A stretch of 64,000 nucleotides of DNA. Origin: JBBSBL01 sp963735885. GTDB taxonomy: Bacteria > Actinomycetota > Thermoleophilia > Solirubrobacterales > Solirubrobacteraceae. Positions 1 to 7,654 of the stretch are shown piece by piece. The notes beneath the pieces were generated by a model that saw nothing but the letters and a program-made list of their open reading frames with translations, did not search any database and had not been told where the DNA came from. Every line of letters begins with the position of its first letter. The stretch's first letter is position 1. The stretch spans positions 1 through 64,000 of the forward strand of contig CAVTMP010000005.1 in NCBI GenBank assembly GCA_963735885.1, written 5' to 3'. Made by a program: the position numbers and the translations under genes.

Positions 1-226
1 AGGCGAGCGGGTTCGGGGCCGACCCGGTGCCGCCCATCGGCGCCGGGAAGTCGGCCTCGAAGATCACGGTCTTGCCGCTGGGCAGCGGGATCTCGGTGCG
101 GAACTGCGGGGCGCCGTCGGTGGTCTGCCACTCGCCGTCGAAGGCGACCTGCTGCACGACCGCCGTCGCGTCGGCGACGGCCGCCGCGGCGGTCCGTTCG
201 ACAGCTTCCACATTCAGGTTGTGCAT
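1..226 (-). CDS. OsmC family peroxiredoxin, N-terminal part
   Basis: The protein starts MHNLNVEAVERT and continues with the pattern of OsmC/Ohr-type proteins, including a GEWQT segment and an ATG/PMGGTG segment leading to PNPLA. The catalytic cysteines of the family lie further on and are outside the window, so the gene is cut by the window edge after about 75 residues. The ATG at 226 has a clear GAAGGAG ribosome site just upstream. OsmC proteins reduce organic hydroperoxides and also act on persulfides, which suits a neighbourhood containing a sulfide:quinone oxidoreductase and a rhodanese remnant. It is the last visible gene of the minus-strand operon that begins with the ArsR regulator at 3118. 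Confidence 0.85.
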   Translation of the reverse strand, partial: MHNLNVEAVERTAAAAVADATAVVQQVAFDGEWQTTDGAPQFRTEIPLPSGKTVIFEADFPAPMGGTGSAPNPLA

Positions 227-400
227 GGGGGCTCCTTCGGTGAGGGGTTCGCCCGCCGTGCTCGGACGTCGGCGCGCACCCTGGCGGCGCGGCGGGCGGC
301 GAGTGCGCTCCGATGTCCCGAGCGGCACGAGGAACGCGACCGGCCGGTCGCCCCGGATCTCGCTGACGCGCGTGCGCACTTCGGGCAACGGGATGAACAT
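227..400 (-). pseudogene. Rhodanese-domain remnant, truncated and frameshifted
   Basis: Reading the minus strand from an ATG at 400 gives MFIPLPEVRTRVSEIRGDRP and then VAFL, a typical rhodanese core. After a one-base shift near 328 the next residues are CRSGHRSALAARRAARVR, which carries the rhodanese active-site loop CRSGHR with its catalytic cysteine. The normal N-terminal half of the domain and everything after about 20 residues past the loop are absent. In the unshifted frame the stretch reads through into OsmC. I read this as a sulfurtransferase gene left as a fragment between MmpL and OsmC. Its presence next to DUF2892 is notable because the two domains are often fused (YgaP type). Confidence 0.65.
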
Positions 401-402
401 GG

Positions 403-2511
403 TCAGGCGTGTCCGAAGCGCACGTCGGGGAGGATGCGCCGCAGCGGCTTGGGCAGCCACCAGGCCCAGCGGCCGAGCAGGCGCAGGATCACCGGCACGA
501 GCAGCAGCCGCACGAGGAACGCGTCGAGCAGCACGGCGACGCCGAGGATGACGCCCATCTCCTTGGGCGGCAGCGGCCCGGAGAGCGCGAAGGTGAAGAA
601 GACGGCGACCATCACGCCGGCCGCGGCGAAGATCACGCGGCCGCTGTGTGCGACCCCGCCGACCATCGCCCCCTTGGGGTCGTGGCTGCGGTCCCAGTGT
701 TCCTTGGCCGAGGAGAGCAGGAACACGGTGTAGTCCATCGAGATGGCGAAGATCATCGCGAAGAAGAAGACGGGCCCCCAGGCGTCGAGGAAGCCCTGCG
801 GCTCGAAGCCCAGGAAGCCGCTGCCGTGGCCCTCCTGGAAGACGAGGCGGGCGACGCCGAACGCCGCGCCGGTGGCCAGCAGGCTGGTGAGCACGCCGAA
901 CGCGGCGATGATCGGCGCCTGCAGCGCGATCAGCAGCAGCACGAAGCCCAGGATCAGCACGACGCCGATGACGAGCGGCGTCTTGCTCGAGAGCAGGGCT
1001 TCGAGGTCGTGGTTCTCGGCGACCGAGCCGCCGACGAGCGTGCCCGGGGGCAGCGATGAGCGCAGCCGGTCGATGGTCGCACCGGTCGTCTTGGAGGAGG
1101 GGTCGGTGTTCGGCACGACCTGCACGAGCGCCTTGCCGCCGGAGCCGGGCAGGGCGGGCATGACCTGGGCGATGCCGGGGTCGGCCTTCGCGACCACGGT
1201 GACGCGCGCGGCGTCGCCCTGGGTGGTGACGATCTGCACCGCGCCGGGCGCGCCCTTGCCGAACGCCTGCTGGACCTGGTTGTAGCCGGTGCGCGAGCTG
1301 TCGCCGCTTGGGACGACCTTGATCGACGGCATCCCGGTCCTCAGGCCGACCACCGGCACGATGAGTGCGACGAGGATGATCAGCGCGAGGGCTCCGAAGG
1401 AATACGGGTGGCGCCACAGGCGCTCTCCCCAGGCGGCGAACTTCGGGGAGCGGTGCTCGCCCTGATGGACCCACGGCAGCGCGAGCTTGTCGACCCTGGG
1501 GCCGAGCTTGCCGAGCACCGCCGGCAACAGGGTCAGCGTCGCGGCCAGGATGAAGAGGACCGCGATCATGATCCCCAGCGCCATCGAGCGGAACGCGGGC
1601 GACGGCACGAGCATCACGGCCATCAGCGAGATCAGGACGGTGACGCCGCTGAAGAGGACGGCTTTGCCTGCGGTGTCCATCGTCTCGCCGACGGCGTCCT
1701 CGACGGCCTCGTGCGAGCCGAACAGCGCGCCGCGGAAGCGCATCACGATGAAGAGCGCGTAGTCGATGCCCAGCGCCAGCGCGAACATCAGCGCGAAGTT
1801 CATCGCCCAGATCGAGATGTCGAGAACCTGGGTGCCGAGGTAGAGCGTCCCGGCGGAGGCCATCAGGCCCAGGATCGTCAGCATCAGCGGGAGCCCCGCC
1901 GCGACGAGCGAGCCGAACGCGAGCAGCAGGATCGCGAGGGTGACCGGCCAGGAGATGAGCTCGCTGTGCATCATCGCCGTGCGATTGGCGGTGTTGAAGT
2001 CCGACCACATGCCGCTCGCGCCGGTCAGGGAGACCTGGACGCCGTCGCCCTGCAGCTTGTGGAGGCTGGTCTTGAGGTCGTCGGCCGCGCGCACCATCGT
2101 GTTGGAGTCCGCCGCGGCGCCCGCCTGGATGATCGCGGTGTGGCCGTCGCGGGAGATCGACGTGCCCTGCTGGGGCGGCACGACGGACTTCACGCGCGAG
2201 TCCGCCTTCAGCGTCGACGAGGCGGAGGCGGCCGCCTTCGTGAACGCGGGGTCGGCCACGGTCTTGGTGTTGGAGTGCACGACGACCATGAGGGCGCTCG
2301 AGGACAGGCCCTGGAAGTTCTTGTCGATGAGCTTGCGCGCGGCGACCGACTGCGAGCCCGTTGCCTCCCAGCCGGCGCCGGAGAGCGCCGTCTCGACCTT
2401 CGGGGCGAAGACCCCCAGGACGACGGCGACGAGCCCCCATGCGATTGCGACCGTGCGGAAGTGCGTGGCGGTGTAGCGGCCCAGGCGGCCGATCGGACCG
2501 AACTGGGTCAT
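403..2511 (-). CDS. MmpL/RND family transporter
   Basis: A 702-residue membrane protein with MMPL architecture: a first transmembrane helix near residues 17-35, a large extracytoplasmic loop, a block of five or so helices, a second loop and a second helical block ending in a basic tail. MMPL proteins export lipids, siderophores or small molecules using the proton gradient; the substrate here cannot be told from sequence. The ATG at 2511 overlaps the stop of the upstream DUF2892 gene as ATGA, so the two are translationally coupled. An open frame continues to 2850 but overlaps the upstream genes, so I chose 2511. It lies in an ArsR-controlled operon opposite a sulfide:quinone oxidoreductase, an unusual setting for this family. 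Confidence 0.9.
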   Translation of the reverse strand: MTQFGPIGRLGRYTATHFRTVAIAWGLVAVVLGVFAPKVETALSGAGWEATGSQSVAARKLIDKNFQGLSSSALMVVVHSNTKTVADPAFTKAAASASSTLKADSRVKSVVPPQQGTSISRDGHTAIIQAGAAADSNTMVRAADDLKTSLHKLQGDGVQVSLTGASGMWSDFNTANRTAMMHSELISWPVTLAILLLAFGSLVAAGLPLMLTILGLMASAGTLYLGTQVLDISIWAMNFALMFALALGIDYALFIVMRFRGALFGSHEAVEDAVGETMDTAGKAVLFSGVTVLISLMAVMLVPSPAFRSMALGIMIAVLFILAATLTLLPAVLGKLGPRVDKLALPWVHQGEHRSPKFAAWGERLWRHPYSFGALALIILVALIVPVVGLRTGMPSIKVVPSGDSSRTGYNQVQQAFGKGAPGAVQIVTTQGDAARVTVVAKADPGIAQVMPALPGSGGKALVQVVPNTDPSSKTTGATIDRLRSSLPPGTLVGGSVAENHDLEALLSSKTPLVIGVVLILGFVLLLIALQAPIIAAFGVLTSLLATGAAFGVARLVFQEGHGSGFLGFEPQGFLDAWGPVFFFAMIFAISMDYTVFLLSSAKEHWDRSHDPKGAMVGGVAHSGRVIFAAAGVMVAVFFTFALSGPLPPKEMGVILGVAVLLDAFLVRLLLVPVILRLLGRWAWWLPKPLRRILPDVRFGHA

Positions 2512-2780
2512 CGCTCTGCGATCTCCTTCGGGTACAGGACCGACCGCAGGCCGAAGACCCCCTTGAGGATCACTGATGCACCGCACGCCCCGAAGGCGAC
2601 GTACAGCCACTGATTGACGCCGACGAACGCGGTCAACAGCAGGAACCACGGCGAGACGACCGCGGCGAGCAGGACGCTCAGCAGGGTCATCGTGCCCGCC
2701 ATCGCGAACAGGACGCGCTCCAGCGGCCAGTCGCGCGACTCGCTGGAGTCGGTGGAGCAGGTCGTTGCGTTGGTGGTCAT
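2508..2780 (-). CDS. DUF2892 (YgaP-like) small membrane protein
   Basis: A 90-residue protein with two hydrophobic helices (about residues 22-42 and 45-65). The end of the second helix carries GACGASVILKGVFGLRS, resembling the cysteine-containing signature of DUF2892 inner-membrane proteins. That family is frequently fused to or encoded beside rhodanese domains and sulfide-oxidation genes. The function is not established; a role in handling sulfane sulfur at the membrane is inferred from context. Start and stop both overlap neighbours as ATGA (2777-2780 with the ArsR gene, 2508-2511 with MmpL), so this is the middle gene of a coupled operon. Confidence 0.8.
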   Translation of the reverse strand: MTTNATTCSTDSSESRDWPLERVLFAMAGTMTLLSVLLAAVVSPWFLLLTAFVGVNQWLYVAFGACGASVILKGVFGLRSVLYPKEIAER

Positions 2781-3118
2781 GCGATGCCTCCGGTGAGGAT
2801 CTGGTCGAGTTCATGGATCTGCTGGCGCAGTCCGCCGCAGACCTGCTCACAGAGCGCGAAGACGCCGTCGTCGGCGATCGCGTAGCGCACGAACGTGCCG
2901 TGCTTGCTGCGCTGAACGATTCCGGCCTGGTGCATCAGGCCCAGGTGCTTGGAGACGTTCTGCTGCGAGGCGTCGAGCCGGTCGGTCAGCTCGCCGACCG
3001 TCGCGTCGCCGTCACGCAGCGCATCGAGCAGCTTGATGCGCATCGGCTCACCGAGGAGACGGAAGCGCTGAGCGATCAGCTCGGCGAGCTGATCGGGGAG
3101 CGGGTGCGGAACATCCAT
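2777..3118 (-). CDS. ArsR/SmtB family transcriptional regulator
   Basis: A 113-residue winged-helix protein. Residues about 20-75 form the ArsR fold: FRLLGEPMRIKLLDAL, then VGELTDRLDASQQNVSKHLG as helix-turn-helix, then the wing with GTFVRYAI. Two cysteines in ALCEQVCGGL near the C-terminus could be thiol or metal sensing. ArsR proteins usually repress their own operon and a divergent gene until they bind a metal or are oxidised by sulfide or persulfide. Here the operon continues into DUF2892, MmpL and OsmC, with sulfide:quinone oxidoreductase divergent, so sulfide sensing of the BigR/SqrR kind is the likeliest job. A TACACT box 7 bases before the ATG suggests a leaderless message. Confidence 0.88.
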   Translation of the reverse strand: MDVPHPLPDQLAELIAQRFRLLGEPMRIKLLDALRDGDATVGELTDRLDASQQNVSKHLGLMHQAGIVQRSKHGTFVRYAIADDGVFALCEQVCGGLRQQIHELDQILTGGIA

Positions 3119-3163
3119 GCGAAGCAGTGTACCACCACACCGTTGTATGTGCGTATCGGTGTG
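3119..3163. promoter_or_regulatory. Divergent promoter with probable ArsR operator
   Basis: On the minus strand TACACT (3131-3126) ends 7 bases before the ArsR start, a good -10 box for a leaderless message. An inverted repeat CACACCG (3136-3142) / CGGTGTG (3157-3163) with a 14-base spacer lies directly upstream, where a repressor would block RNA polymerase. The region also serves the divergent sulfide:quinone oxidoreductase gene. Assignment to the ArsR protein is inferred from position. Confidence 0.5.
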
Positions 3164-3261
3164 AACTACGGATCCGGTTCGTAGTAAGGACCGATGCGGG
3201 TTGGCCCCCGCCGGACGATCGTTGGAGGCGCCCTGCTGTCGCTCGAAAGGAGGGCGGCACC

Positions 3262-4479
3262 GTGTCCGCCTCGAGTTCCAAGCGCGCCGTCGTCGTCGGG
3301 TCCAGCTTCGCCGGCATGACTGCCGCGCTCGAACTGCGCAAGCGCCTGGACGCCCAGCACGAGGTCGTCGTCCTCGATCCGCACGCAGACTTCACGTTCA
3401 TCCCGTCGCTGATCTGGCTGCCGTTCGGGATGCGTGAGCCCAAGGATGTGACCTTTCCGCTCGCCCCCATGTACGCCAAGCAGGGCATCCGTTTCATCAA
3501 CGAGGCGGCCACCGGCTTCGACCTCGACGCGCACACGGTGACGACGAGCTCTGGGCAGGAGCTCAGCTACGACCGGCTGATGCTCGCCACCGGCCCGCGG
3601 CTCGCCTTCGAGAAGGTCCCGGGTCTCGGCCCGGTCGACGGTCACACCCAGTCGGTCTGCAACCTCGAGCACGCGCTGCTGACCCGTGGTGCCTGGGAGC
3701 GCTTCCTGGAGAACCCCGGGCCGGTCGTCGTCGGCACCGCCCAGGGCGGTTCGTGCTTCGGCGCCTCCTACGAGTTCCTCTTGAACACGCAGCACCAGAT
3801 CAAGAAGGCTGGGCTGCAGGACGTCGCGCCGCTGACCTTCATCACTGCGGAGCCGTTCCTCGGCCATTTCGGGCTCGGCGGCGTGTCCGACTCGCAGAAG
3901 CGGGTCGAGAAGTTCGTCGACAGGCTCGGCATCGAGGGGATCCCCAACAACGTCATCAAGGAGGTCCGCGACGGCGAGATCGAGCTCGAAGGCGGCCGCG
4001 TCCTCCCGTTCGCCTTCTCCATGGTCGTGCCGCCGTTCACCGGCGTCGACGCGATCCGCGAGACCGAAGGCCTGGGCAATCCGATGGGCTTCCTCCCCGT
4101 CAACGACGAGTTCCGCCACACCGACATCGAGGACGTCTACGCCGCTGGTGTCGACATCGCGATCGCCCCGCCGCAGCAGACCCTCGTTCCCGCCGGCGTC
4201 CCCAAGACCGGTCAGATGAGCGAGGTCATGGCGAAGGTCGCGGCGCAGAACATCACCGCAGACCTGCAGGGCGGGGAGCGCCGCTCCATGCCGATGTCCG
4301 AGATGGAGGCCATCTGCATCCTCGACGCGGGCAACAACGGGATCATCTTCAAGGCCGACCACGTTCTCGGCACGTCCGAGCACCCGCACGTCATGACCGG
4401 CCCACAGGCCCACTGGGCCAAGATCGCGTTCGAGCGCATCTTCCTCGCCAGCCGCAAGCGCGGCCGCGTCGTGCTGTGA
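3262..4479 (+). CDS. sqr: Sulfide:quinone oxidoreductase-like flavoprotein
   Basis: A 405-residue FAD protein starting at a GTG with an AAAGGAGG ribosome site 8 bases upstream. The N-terminal dinucleotide fold reads VVVGSSFAGMTAALEL, followed by the family's typical FTFIPSLIW segment. Cysteines fall at residues 133, 165 (GGSCFG) and 352 (AICILD), matching the spacing of the three conserved redox cysteines of sulfide:quinone oxidoreductases. The enzyme oxidises sulfide to polysulfide or sulfane sulfur at the membrane and passes electrons to quinone. The C-terminus ends in basic residues after an amphipathic helix, suiting membrane contact. It is transcribed away from an ArsR-led operon, which supports sulfide control. 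A related flavocytochrome c-type subunit is less likely given all three cysteines. Confidence 0.85.
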   Translation: MSASSSKRAVVVGSSFAGMTAALELRKRLDAQHEVVVLDPHADFTFIPSLIWLPFGMREPKDVTFPLAPMYAKQGIRFINEAATGFDLDAHTVTTSSGQELSYDRLMLATGPRLAFEKVPGLGPVDGHTQSVCNLEHALLTRGAWERFLENPGPVVVGTAQGGSCFGASYEFLLNTQHQIKKAGLQDVAPLTFITAEPFLGHFGLGGVSDSQKRVEKFVDRLGIEGIPNNVIKEVRDGEIELEGGRVLPFAFSMVVPPFTGVDAIRETEGLGNPMGFLPVNDEFRHTDIEDVYAAGVDIAIAPPQQTLVPAGVPKTGQMSEVMAKVAAQNITADLQGGERRSMPMSEMEAICILDAGNNGIIFKADHVLGTSEHPHVMTGPQAHWAKIAFERIFLASRKRGRVVL

Positions 4480-4502
4480 GCCTGAAGGAGATTCCTGACC
4501 GC

Positions 4503-4609
4503 ATGAGCCCGCTGGTGCTGGTCGTCGACGACGAGCGCGAGATGTGCTGACGGCGCGCGCCACCGAAGCGGCCCGCGTGCAAGGTCTCGAGCTCGGGGCC
4601 GACGACTGA
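4503..4609 (+). pseudogene. Response regulator with its receiver core deleted
   Basis: Twenty-three bases after the sqr stop, with GAAGGAG upstream, an ATG opens MSPLVLVVDDEREMC and then hits a stop at 4548. These residues are the first strand and acidic pocket (DDE) of a receiver domain. Immediately afterwards, in another frame (4547-4609), comes LTARATEAARVQGLELGADD followed by a stop, the strand-4 to helix-4 region that normally ends GADDY. Roughly 80 residues between them, including the phosphorylated aspartate, are missing. The whole output domain is also absent. This is a deletion relic of an OmpR-type regulator that once followed sqr. Confidence 0.75.
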
Positions 4610-4695
4610 CACCGACCGAGTGGGGGGCCCGTCCTCCTTCACCGCGTGGCACCACGGCCTGGTGACACCGCCTCGCTGGCGGTCGCAGCGGACGC

Positions 4696-5094
4696 TCAGT
4701 AGTGGCCCAGGTGCTCTGAGTCCGGCCAGGTGCCGTCGCCGGGCATGTCCAGTCGATCGGTCAACGGCCGGCGCCATCCGGGTGTCACGGTGGGCTCGCC
4801 CCAGTAGTCGGTGACCCGCACCGCTTGCCCGTCCTCCAACTCGCCGATGGTCACGTTCCGGTACAGCCTGCCGTCGCCGTAGTCGCAGGTCCACTCGACC
4901 ACGACGACGTCATCGAGGTGCAGACGCCTGCCGACTTCCAGCCTGAGCTCGGGGAAGTTTCCTTCTACATCGGCGACGAGCTTGCTGGTGCGAACGATCT
5001 CACCCATCTGCGGCCACTGGCGTACGACGTTCTCGGCCAGGGGTACGCCGAGGATGTAGGCGACCCGCGTAGCGCCATCGGACTCGTATCCCAT
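4696..5094 (-). CDS. SnoaL-like (NTF2 fold) protein
   Basis: A 132-residue protein whose C-terminal two thirds resemble SnoaL/NTF2-like small enzymes: strands VVVVEWTCDYGDGRLYRNVT, then IGELEDGQAVRVTDYWGEP and a short tail. The N-terminus (WPQMGEIVRT) also resembles the loop that follows the first helices in this superfamily, but the usual helical start with its conserved Asp-rich stretch is short, so the gene may be N-terminally truncated. Such proteins are small isomerases, hydrolases or binding proteins; no substrate can be named. The start at 5094 has a modest GGGAG site and follows the lipase gene by about 30 bases on the same strand. Confidence 0.6.
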   Translation of the reverse strand: MGYESDGATRVAYILGVPLAENVVRQWPQMGEIVRTSKLVADVEGNFPELRLEVGRRLHLDDVVVVEWTCDYGDGRLYRNVTIGELEDGQAVRVTDYWGEPTVTPGWRRPLTDRLDMPGDGTWPDSEHLGHY

Positions 5095-5125
5095 ACCGCT
5101 CCCCGTCGCTCGTTGCCGTCCGGCC

Positions 5126-6328
5126 TCAGCGCCCGCCCAGCCGCGCCGCGAGCCACGGCAGGGCGATCGGCTGGCCGGCGCTCACCGCTCCGCCGTGGTC
5201 CACCCCCGGCAGCTTGCGGTACTCGACCCGGTCGCCCTTCGCCCGCAGCTGCCCGTAGAGCAGGTCGCTCAGCGCGGGCAGGACGGTCCCGTCCGCCTCC
5301 CCCTGGACGACCAGCACCGGCGCGCGGATCGCGAGCGCCGGGTTCATCGCGTCGAGCACGCGGTACACCGCGCCGGTGTCGGCACCCGGTCGCAGGATCT
5401 GCGACGGCGCAAGCGCCCCCCACGAGCGCGTGCTGCCGAGGCGGTCCAGGCAGTACCGGTCGACCTCCGGCACGAGCCGGAGCGCGGCCGGGGTGAGCAC
5501 GTCGTCCAGCCGGACGGCGCTCGACGCGCGCGCCGCGCTCACGACGAGCAAAGCGCCGATCCCGGAGAGACTGCTCGGCGTCGTAAACGACTTGGTGGCA
5601 AGGCGCACCTCGAGGCTGAGCTGCGACCCGGGTGCGTAGGCGATCACGCCGCGCAGACGGAGCTCCGGCGCCCAGCGCGGGGCGTCGGCCGCGGCGAACA
5701 GCGCCGCGTGGCCGCCCTGCGAGTGGCCGGCGATCACGAGCCGGCGGCCGATCCGCGGGTCGAGCCGCCGTGCGGCGCGGACGATGTCGAGCACGCCGCG
5801 CGCCTCCGAGTGGCCGATCAGGTACGGATGCGTGCCCGGCGTGCCGAGCCCCTCGTAGTCGGTCCGGACCACCGCGTAGCCGCGGCGCAGCCAGGAGTTC
5901 AGGACACCGTCGGTGTACGAGACGCCGTCGCGGGCCGCGCCGGTGCGTCCGGCGCGCGAGGGCGCGCAGACGTCGGCGATGCCGGTCGTGCCGTGCGCCC
6001 AGCTGATCACCGGCCACCCGCCTCGCGGCGCGCGGCCGCGGGGAACCGAGACGAGACCCGACACCGCGATAGCCCGCCCGCGCGCCGAGGTCGAGCGGTA
6101 GAGGACCACGCGGCTCGACGCCGCCGCGCCGAGCGAGGTGAACGGCGTGGCGGGCCGCCAGCGGATCAGGTCCCCGTGGTGCGGCGGCAGGTGGCGCGGC
6201 GGCGTGTGGAACGCCGAGCCCGACGGCGCCGCGCTCCGCGCGGGCGCGGCTGCCGGGGCAGCCGCGAGCGCGAGCGCCGCAATCGCGGCGAGTGCTGGGA
6301 ACTTCAGGAGGCGGAGACTCGCAGGCAT
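5126..6328 (-). CDS. Secreted lipase/alpha-beta hydrolase (LIP family)
   Basis: A 400-residue exported alpha/beta hydrolase. Residues 1-33 are a signal peptide (basic start, Ala/Leu core, APARSA cleavage region). The mature part has an oxyanion-type segment VISWAHGTTG, the nucleophile elbow GHSQGG with the serine at about residue 203, and a late VLVVQGEADGTVLP aspartate segment followed by the histidine in LPGVDHGG. This is the pattern of secretory lipases (PF03583), which release fatty acids from glycerides outside the cell. The ATG at 6328 was chosen because it begins the signal peptide and has GGGAG upstream; a TAGGCT box lies further up at 6356-6361 as a plausible -10. Confidence 0.85.
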   Translation of the reverse strand: MPASLRLLKFPALAAIAALALAAAPAAAPARSAAPSGSAFHTPPRHLPPHHGDLIRWRPATPFTSLGAAASSRVVLYRSTSARGRAIAVSGLVSVPRGRAPRGGWPVISWAHGTTGIADVCAPSRAGRTGAARDGVSYTDGVLNSWLRRGYAVVRTDYEGLGTPGTHPYLIGHSEARGVLDIVRAARRLDPRIGRRLVIAGHSQGGHAALFAAADAPRWAPELRLRGVIAYAPGSQLSLEVRLATKSFTTPSSLSGIGALLVVSAARASSAVRLDDVLTPAALRLVPEVDRYCLDRLGSTRSWGALAPSQILRPGADTGAVYRVLDAMNPALAIRAPVLVVQGEADGTVLPALSDLLYGQLRAKGDRVEYRKLPGVDHGGAVSAGQPIALPWLAARLGGR

Positions 6329-6525
6329 GGGGGCTCCCGGTCGGCGGGCTCGCGCCAGCCTAGACGGATCCCGCGATTCCGGTCGAGGTCGCACGGCCTT
6401 GTGGACCAGTCGTCCTTCGTCGCGAGATAGCCGTTGTGCAGCAGCAGCGGCGCACCGGCGCCGAGCCGCCGCACGCCCGTGCGCGCGCCCGGCAGCTCGA
6501 TCATCGCGCGCCGCTCGGCGGGCAT
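6304..6525 (-). pseudogene. Truncated alpha/beta hydrolase N-terminus
   Basis: From an ATG at 6525 the frame reads MPAERRAMIELPGARTGVRR and then LGAGAPLLLHNGYLATKDDW, the first strands of a lipase/esterase-type hydrolase (the usual core is LLLINGYAATKDDW). After that the sequence becomes an unrelated arginine-rich tail that runs into the start of the lipase gene. The catalytic serine, aspartate and histidine regions are missing. A TAGGAT box 6 bases before the ATG shows the promoter position is preserved. I interpret it as a gene cut off by a deletion, not a functional small protein. Confidence 0.55.
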
Positions 6526-6663
6526 CGCCGGATCCTAGCCTCCGGCCCCGGTCCGGCCCCGGTCCGGCGGCGGAGCCCGCGGGCTGTGGCAGAAGCCCTC
6601 TGCCGCGGGGGCGGGCGCCGCGATTTCAAGCCCATCGACACCCGCGCTGCAAGGATCCCGCAC

Positions 6664-7557
6664 ATGAGCTACGAGACGATCCTCCACGCCGTCGACGGCC
6701 CGGTCGCGACGATCACCCTCAACCGGCCGGACTCGCTGAACACGATCGTGCCGCCGCTGCCCGACGAGGTGCAGGGCGCCGTCGAGCTCGCCGTCGCCGA
6801 CGCGGCCGTGAAGACGATCGTGCTGCGCGGCGCGGGCCGCTCGTTCTGCGCCGGCTACGACTTCTCCGGCGGCTTCCACCAATGGGACGAGGGGCTGACG
6901 ACCGACGGCGAGTGGGACCCGGGCAAGGACTTCGCGGCCGCGACCGCGCCGAGTCTCTCCCCCACCCAGAAGCTGATGAGCGTCTGGCGCGCGCCCAAGC
7001 CCGTGATCGCGCAGGTGCACGGCTGGTGCGTGGGCGGCGGAAGCGACTTCGCGCTCTGCGCGGACCTCGTGATCGCGAGCGAGGACGCGCGGATCGGTAC
7101 GCCCTACTCGCGCATGTGGGGCTCCTACCTGTCCGGCATGTGGATCTACCGGCTGGGGCTCACGCGCGCGAAGGAGTACGCGCTGACGGGCAAGCCGCTC
7201 TCCGGGGTCGAGGCCGCGGACTGCGGGCTGATCAACCGCGCGGTGCCGTTCGCCCGGCTCGAGGACGAGGTCCGCGCGGAGGCCGAGCGGCTGGCCGCGA
7301 TCCCCGCCTCGCAGCTCGCCGCGATGAAGCTGATCGTCAACCAGGCCTACGAGAACATGGGGCTCGCCTCCACCCAGACGCTCGGGCCGATCCTCGACGG
7401 CCTGATGCGCAACACGCCCGACGCGCGGCGCTTCATCGACATCGCCGAGCGCGACGGCGTGCGCGCGGTGGTCGCCGAGCGCGACGGGCCCTTCGGCGAC
7501 TACTCGCAGGCCCCGCCGGAGGAACAGCCCGACCCGCGCAACGTGATCGAGCCGTAG
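6664..7557 (+). CDS. Enoyl-CoA hydratase/isomerase (crotonase) family protein
   Basis: A 297-residue crotonase. The N-terminal half shows ITLNRPDSLNTI, the first oxyanion-hole segment GAGRSFCAGYDFSGG and the second segment VHGWCVGGGSDFALCADLVIASEDARIGTPY split over a short loop. These hold the CoA thioester during hydration of 2-enoyl-CoA or related chemistry. An insertion of about 25 residues between the two segments and an extended tail (PPEEQPDPRNVIEP) mark a less common subgroup, so the exact reaction is open. It stands alone on the plus strand between minus-strand genes. AAGGA lies about 10 bases before the ATG. Confidence 0.85.
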   Translation: MSYETILHAVDGPVATITLNRPDSLNTIVPPLPDEVQGAVELAVADAAVKTIVLRGAGRSFCAGYDFSGGFHQWDEGLTTDGEWDPGKDFAAATAPSLSPTQKLMSVWRAPKPVIAQVHGWCVGGGSDFALCADLVIASEDARIGTPYSRMWGSYLSGMWIYRLGLTRAKEYALTGKPLSGVEAADCGLINRAVPFARLEDEVRAEAERLAAIPASQLAAMKLIVNQAYENMGLASTQTLGPILDGLMRNTPDARRFIDIAERDGVRAVVAERDGPFGDYSQAPPEEQPDPRNVIEP

Positions 7558-7628
7558 GCTGGTGAGAGACTCCGAGCAGCGGGAGGGGCACTACCCGGAG
7601 GCGGACGAGATCCGCGCGGCGCTGGGCG

Positions 7629-7654
7629 GCGCTGAGCCGTCCGCCGCTCAGCGC
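7629..7654. terminator. Hairpin between convergent genes
   Basis: GCGCTGAG (7629-7636) and CTCAGCGC (7647-7654) form an 8-base perfect stem with a 10-base loop between the crotonase gene and the convergent Ddn-like gene, overlapping the latter's stop codon. There is no U tract, so a bidirectional terminator is only probable. Confidence 0.35.

Noticed and set aside
7558..7647. Short plus-strand frame VRDSEQREGHYPEADEIRAA after the crotonase gene
   Set aside because: It is too short, has no ribosome site or -10 box, and ends in the hairpin region; it may be a relic but cannot be supported.
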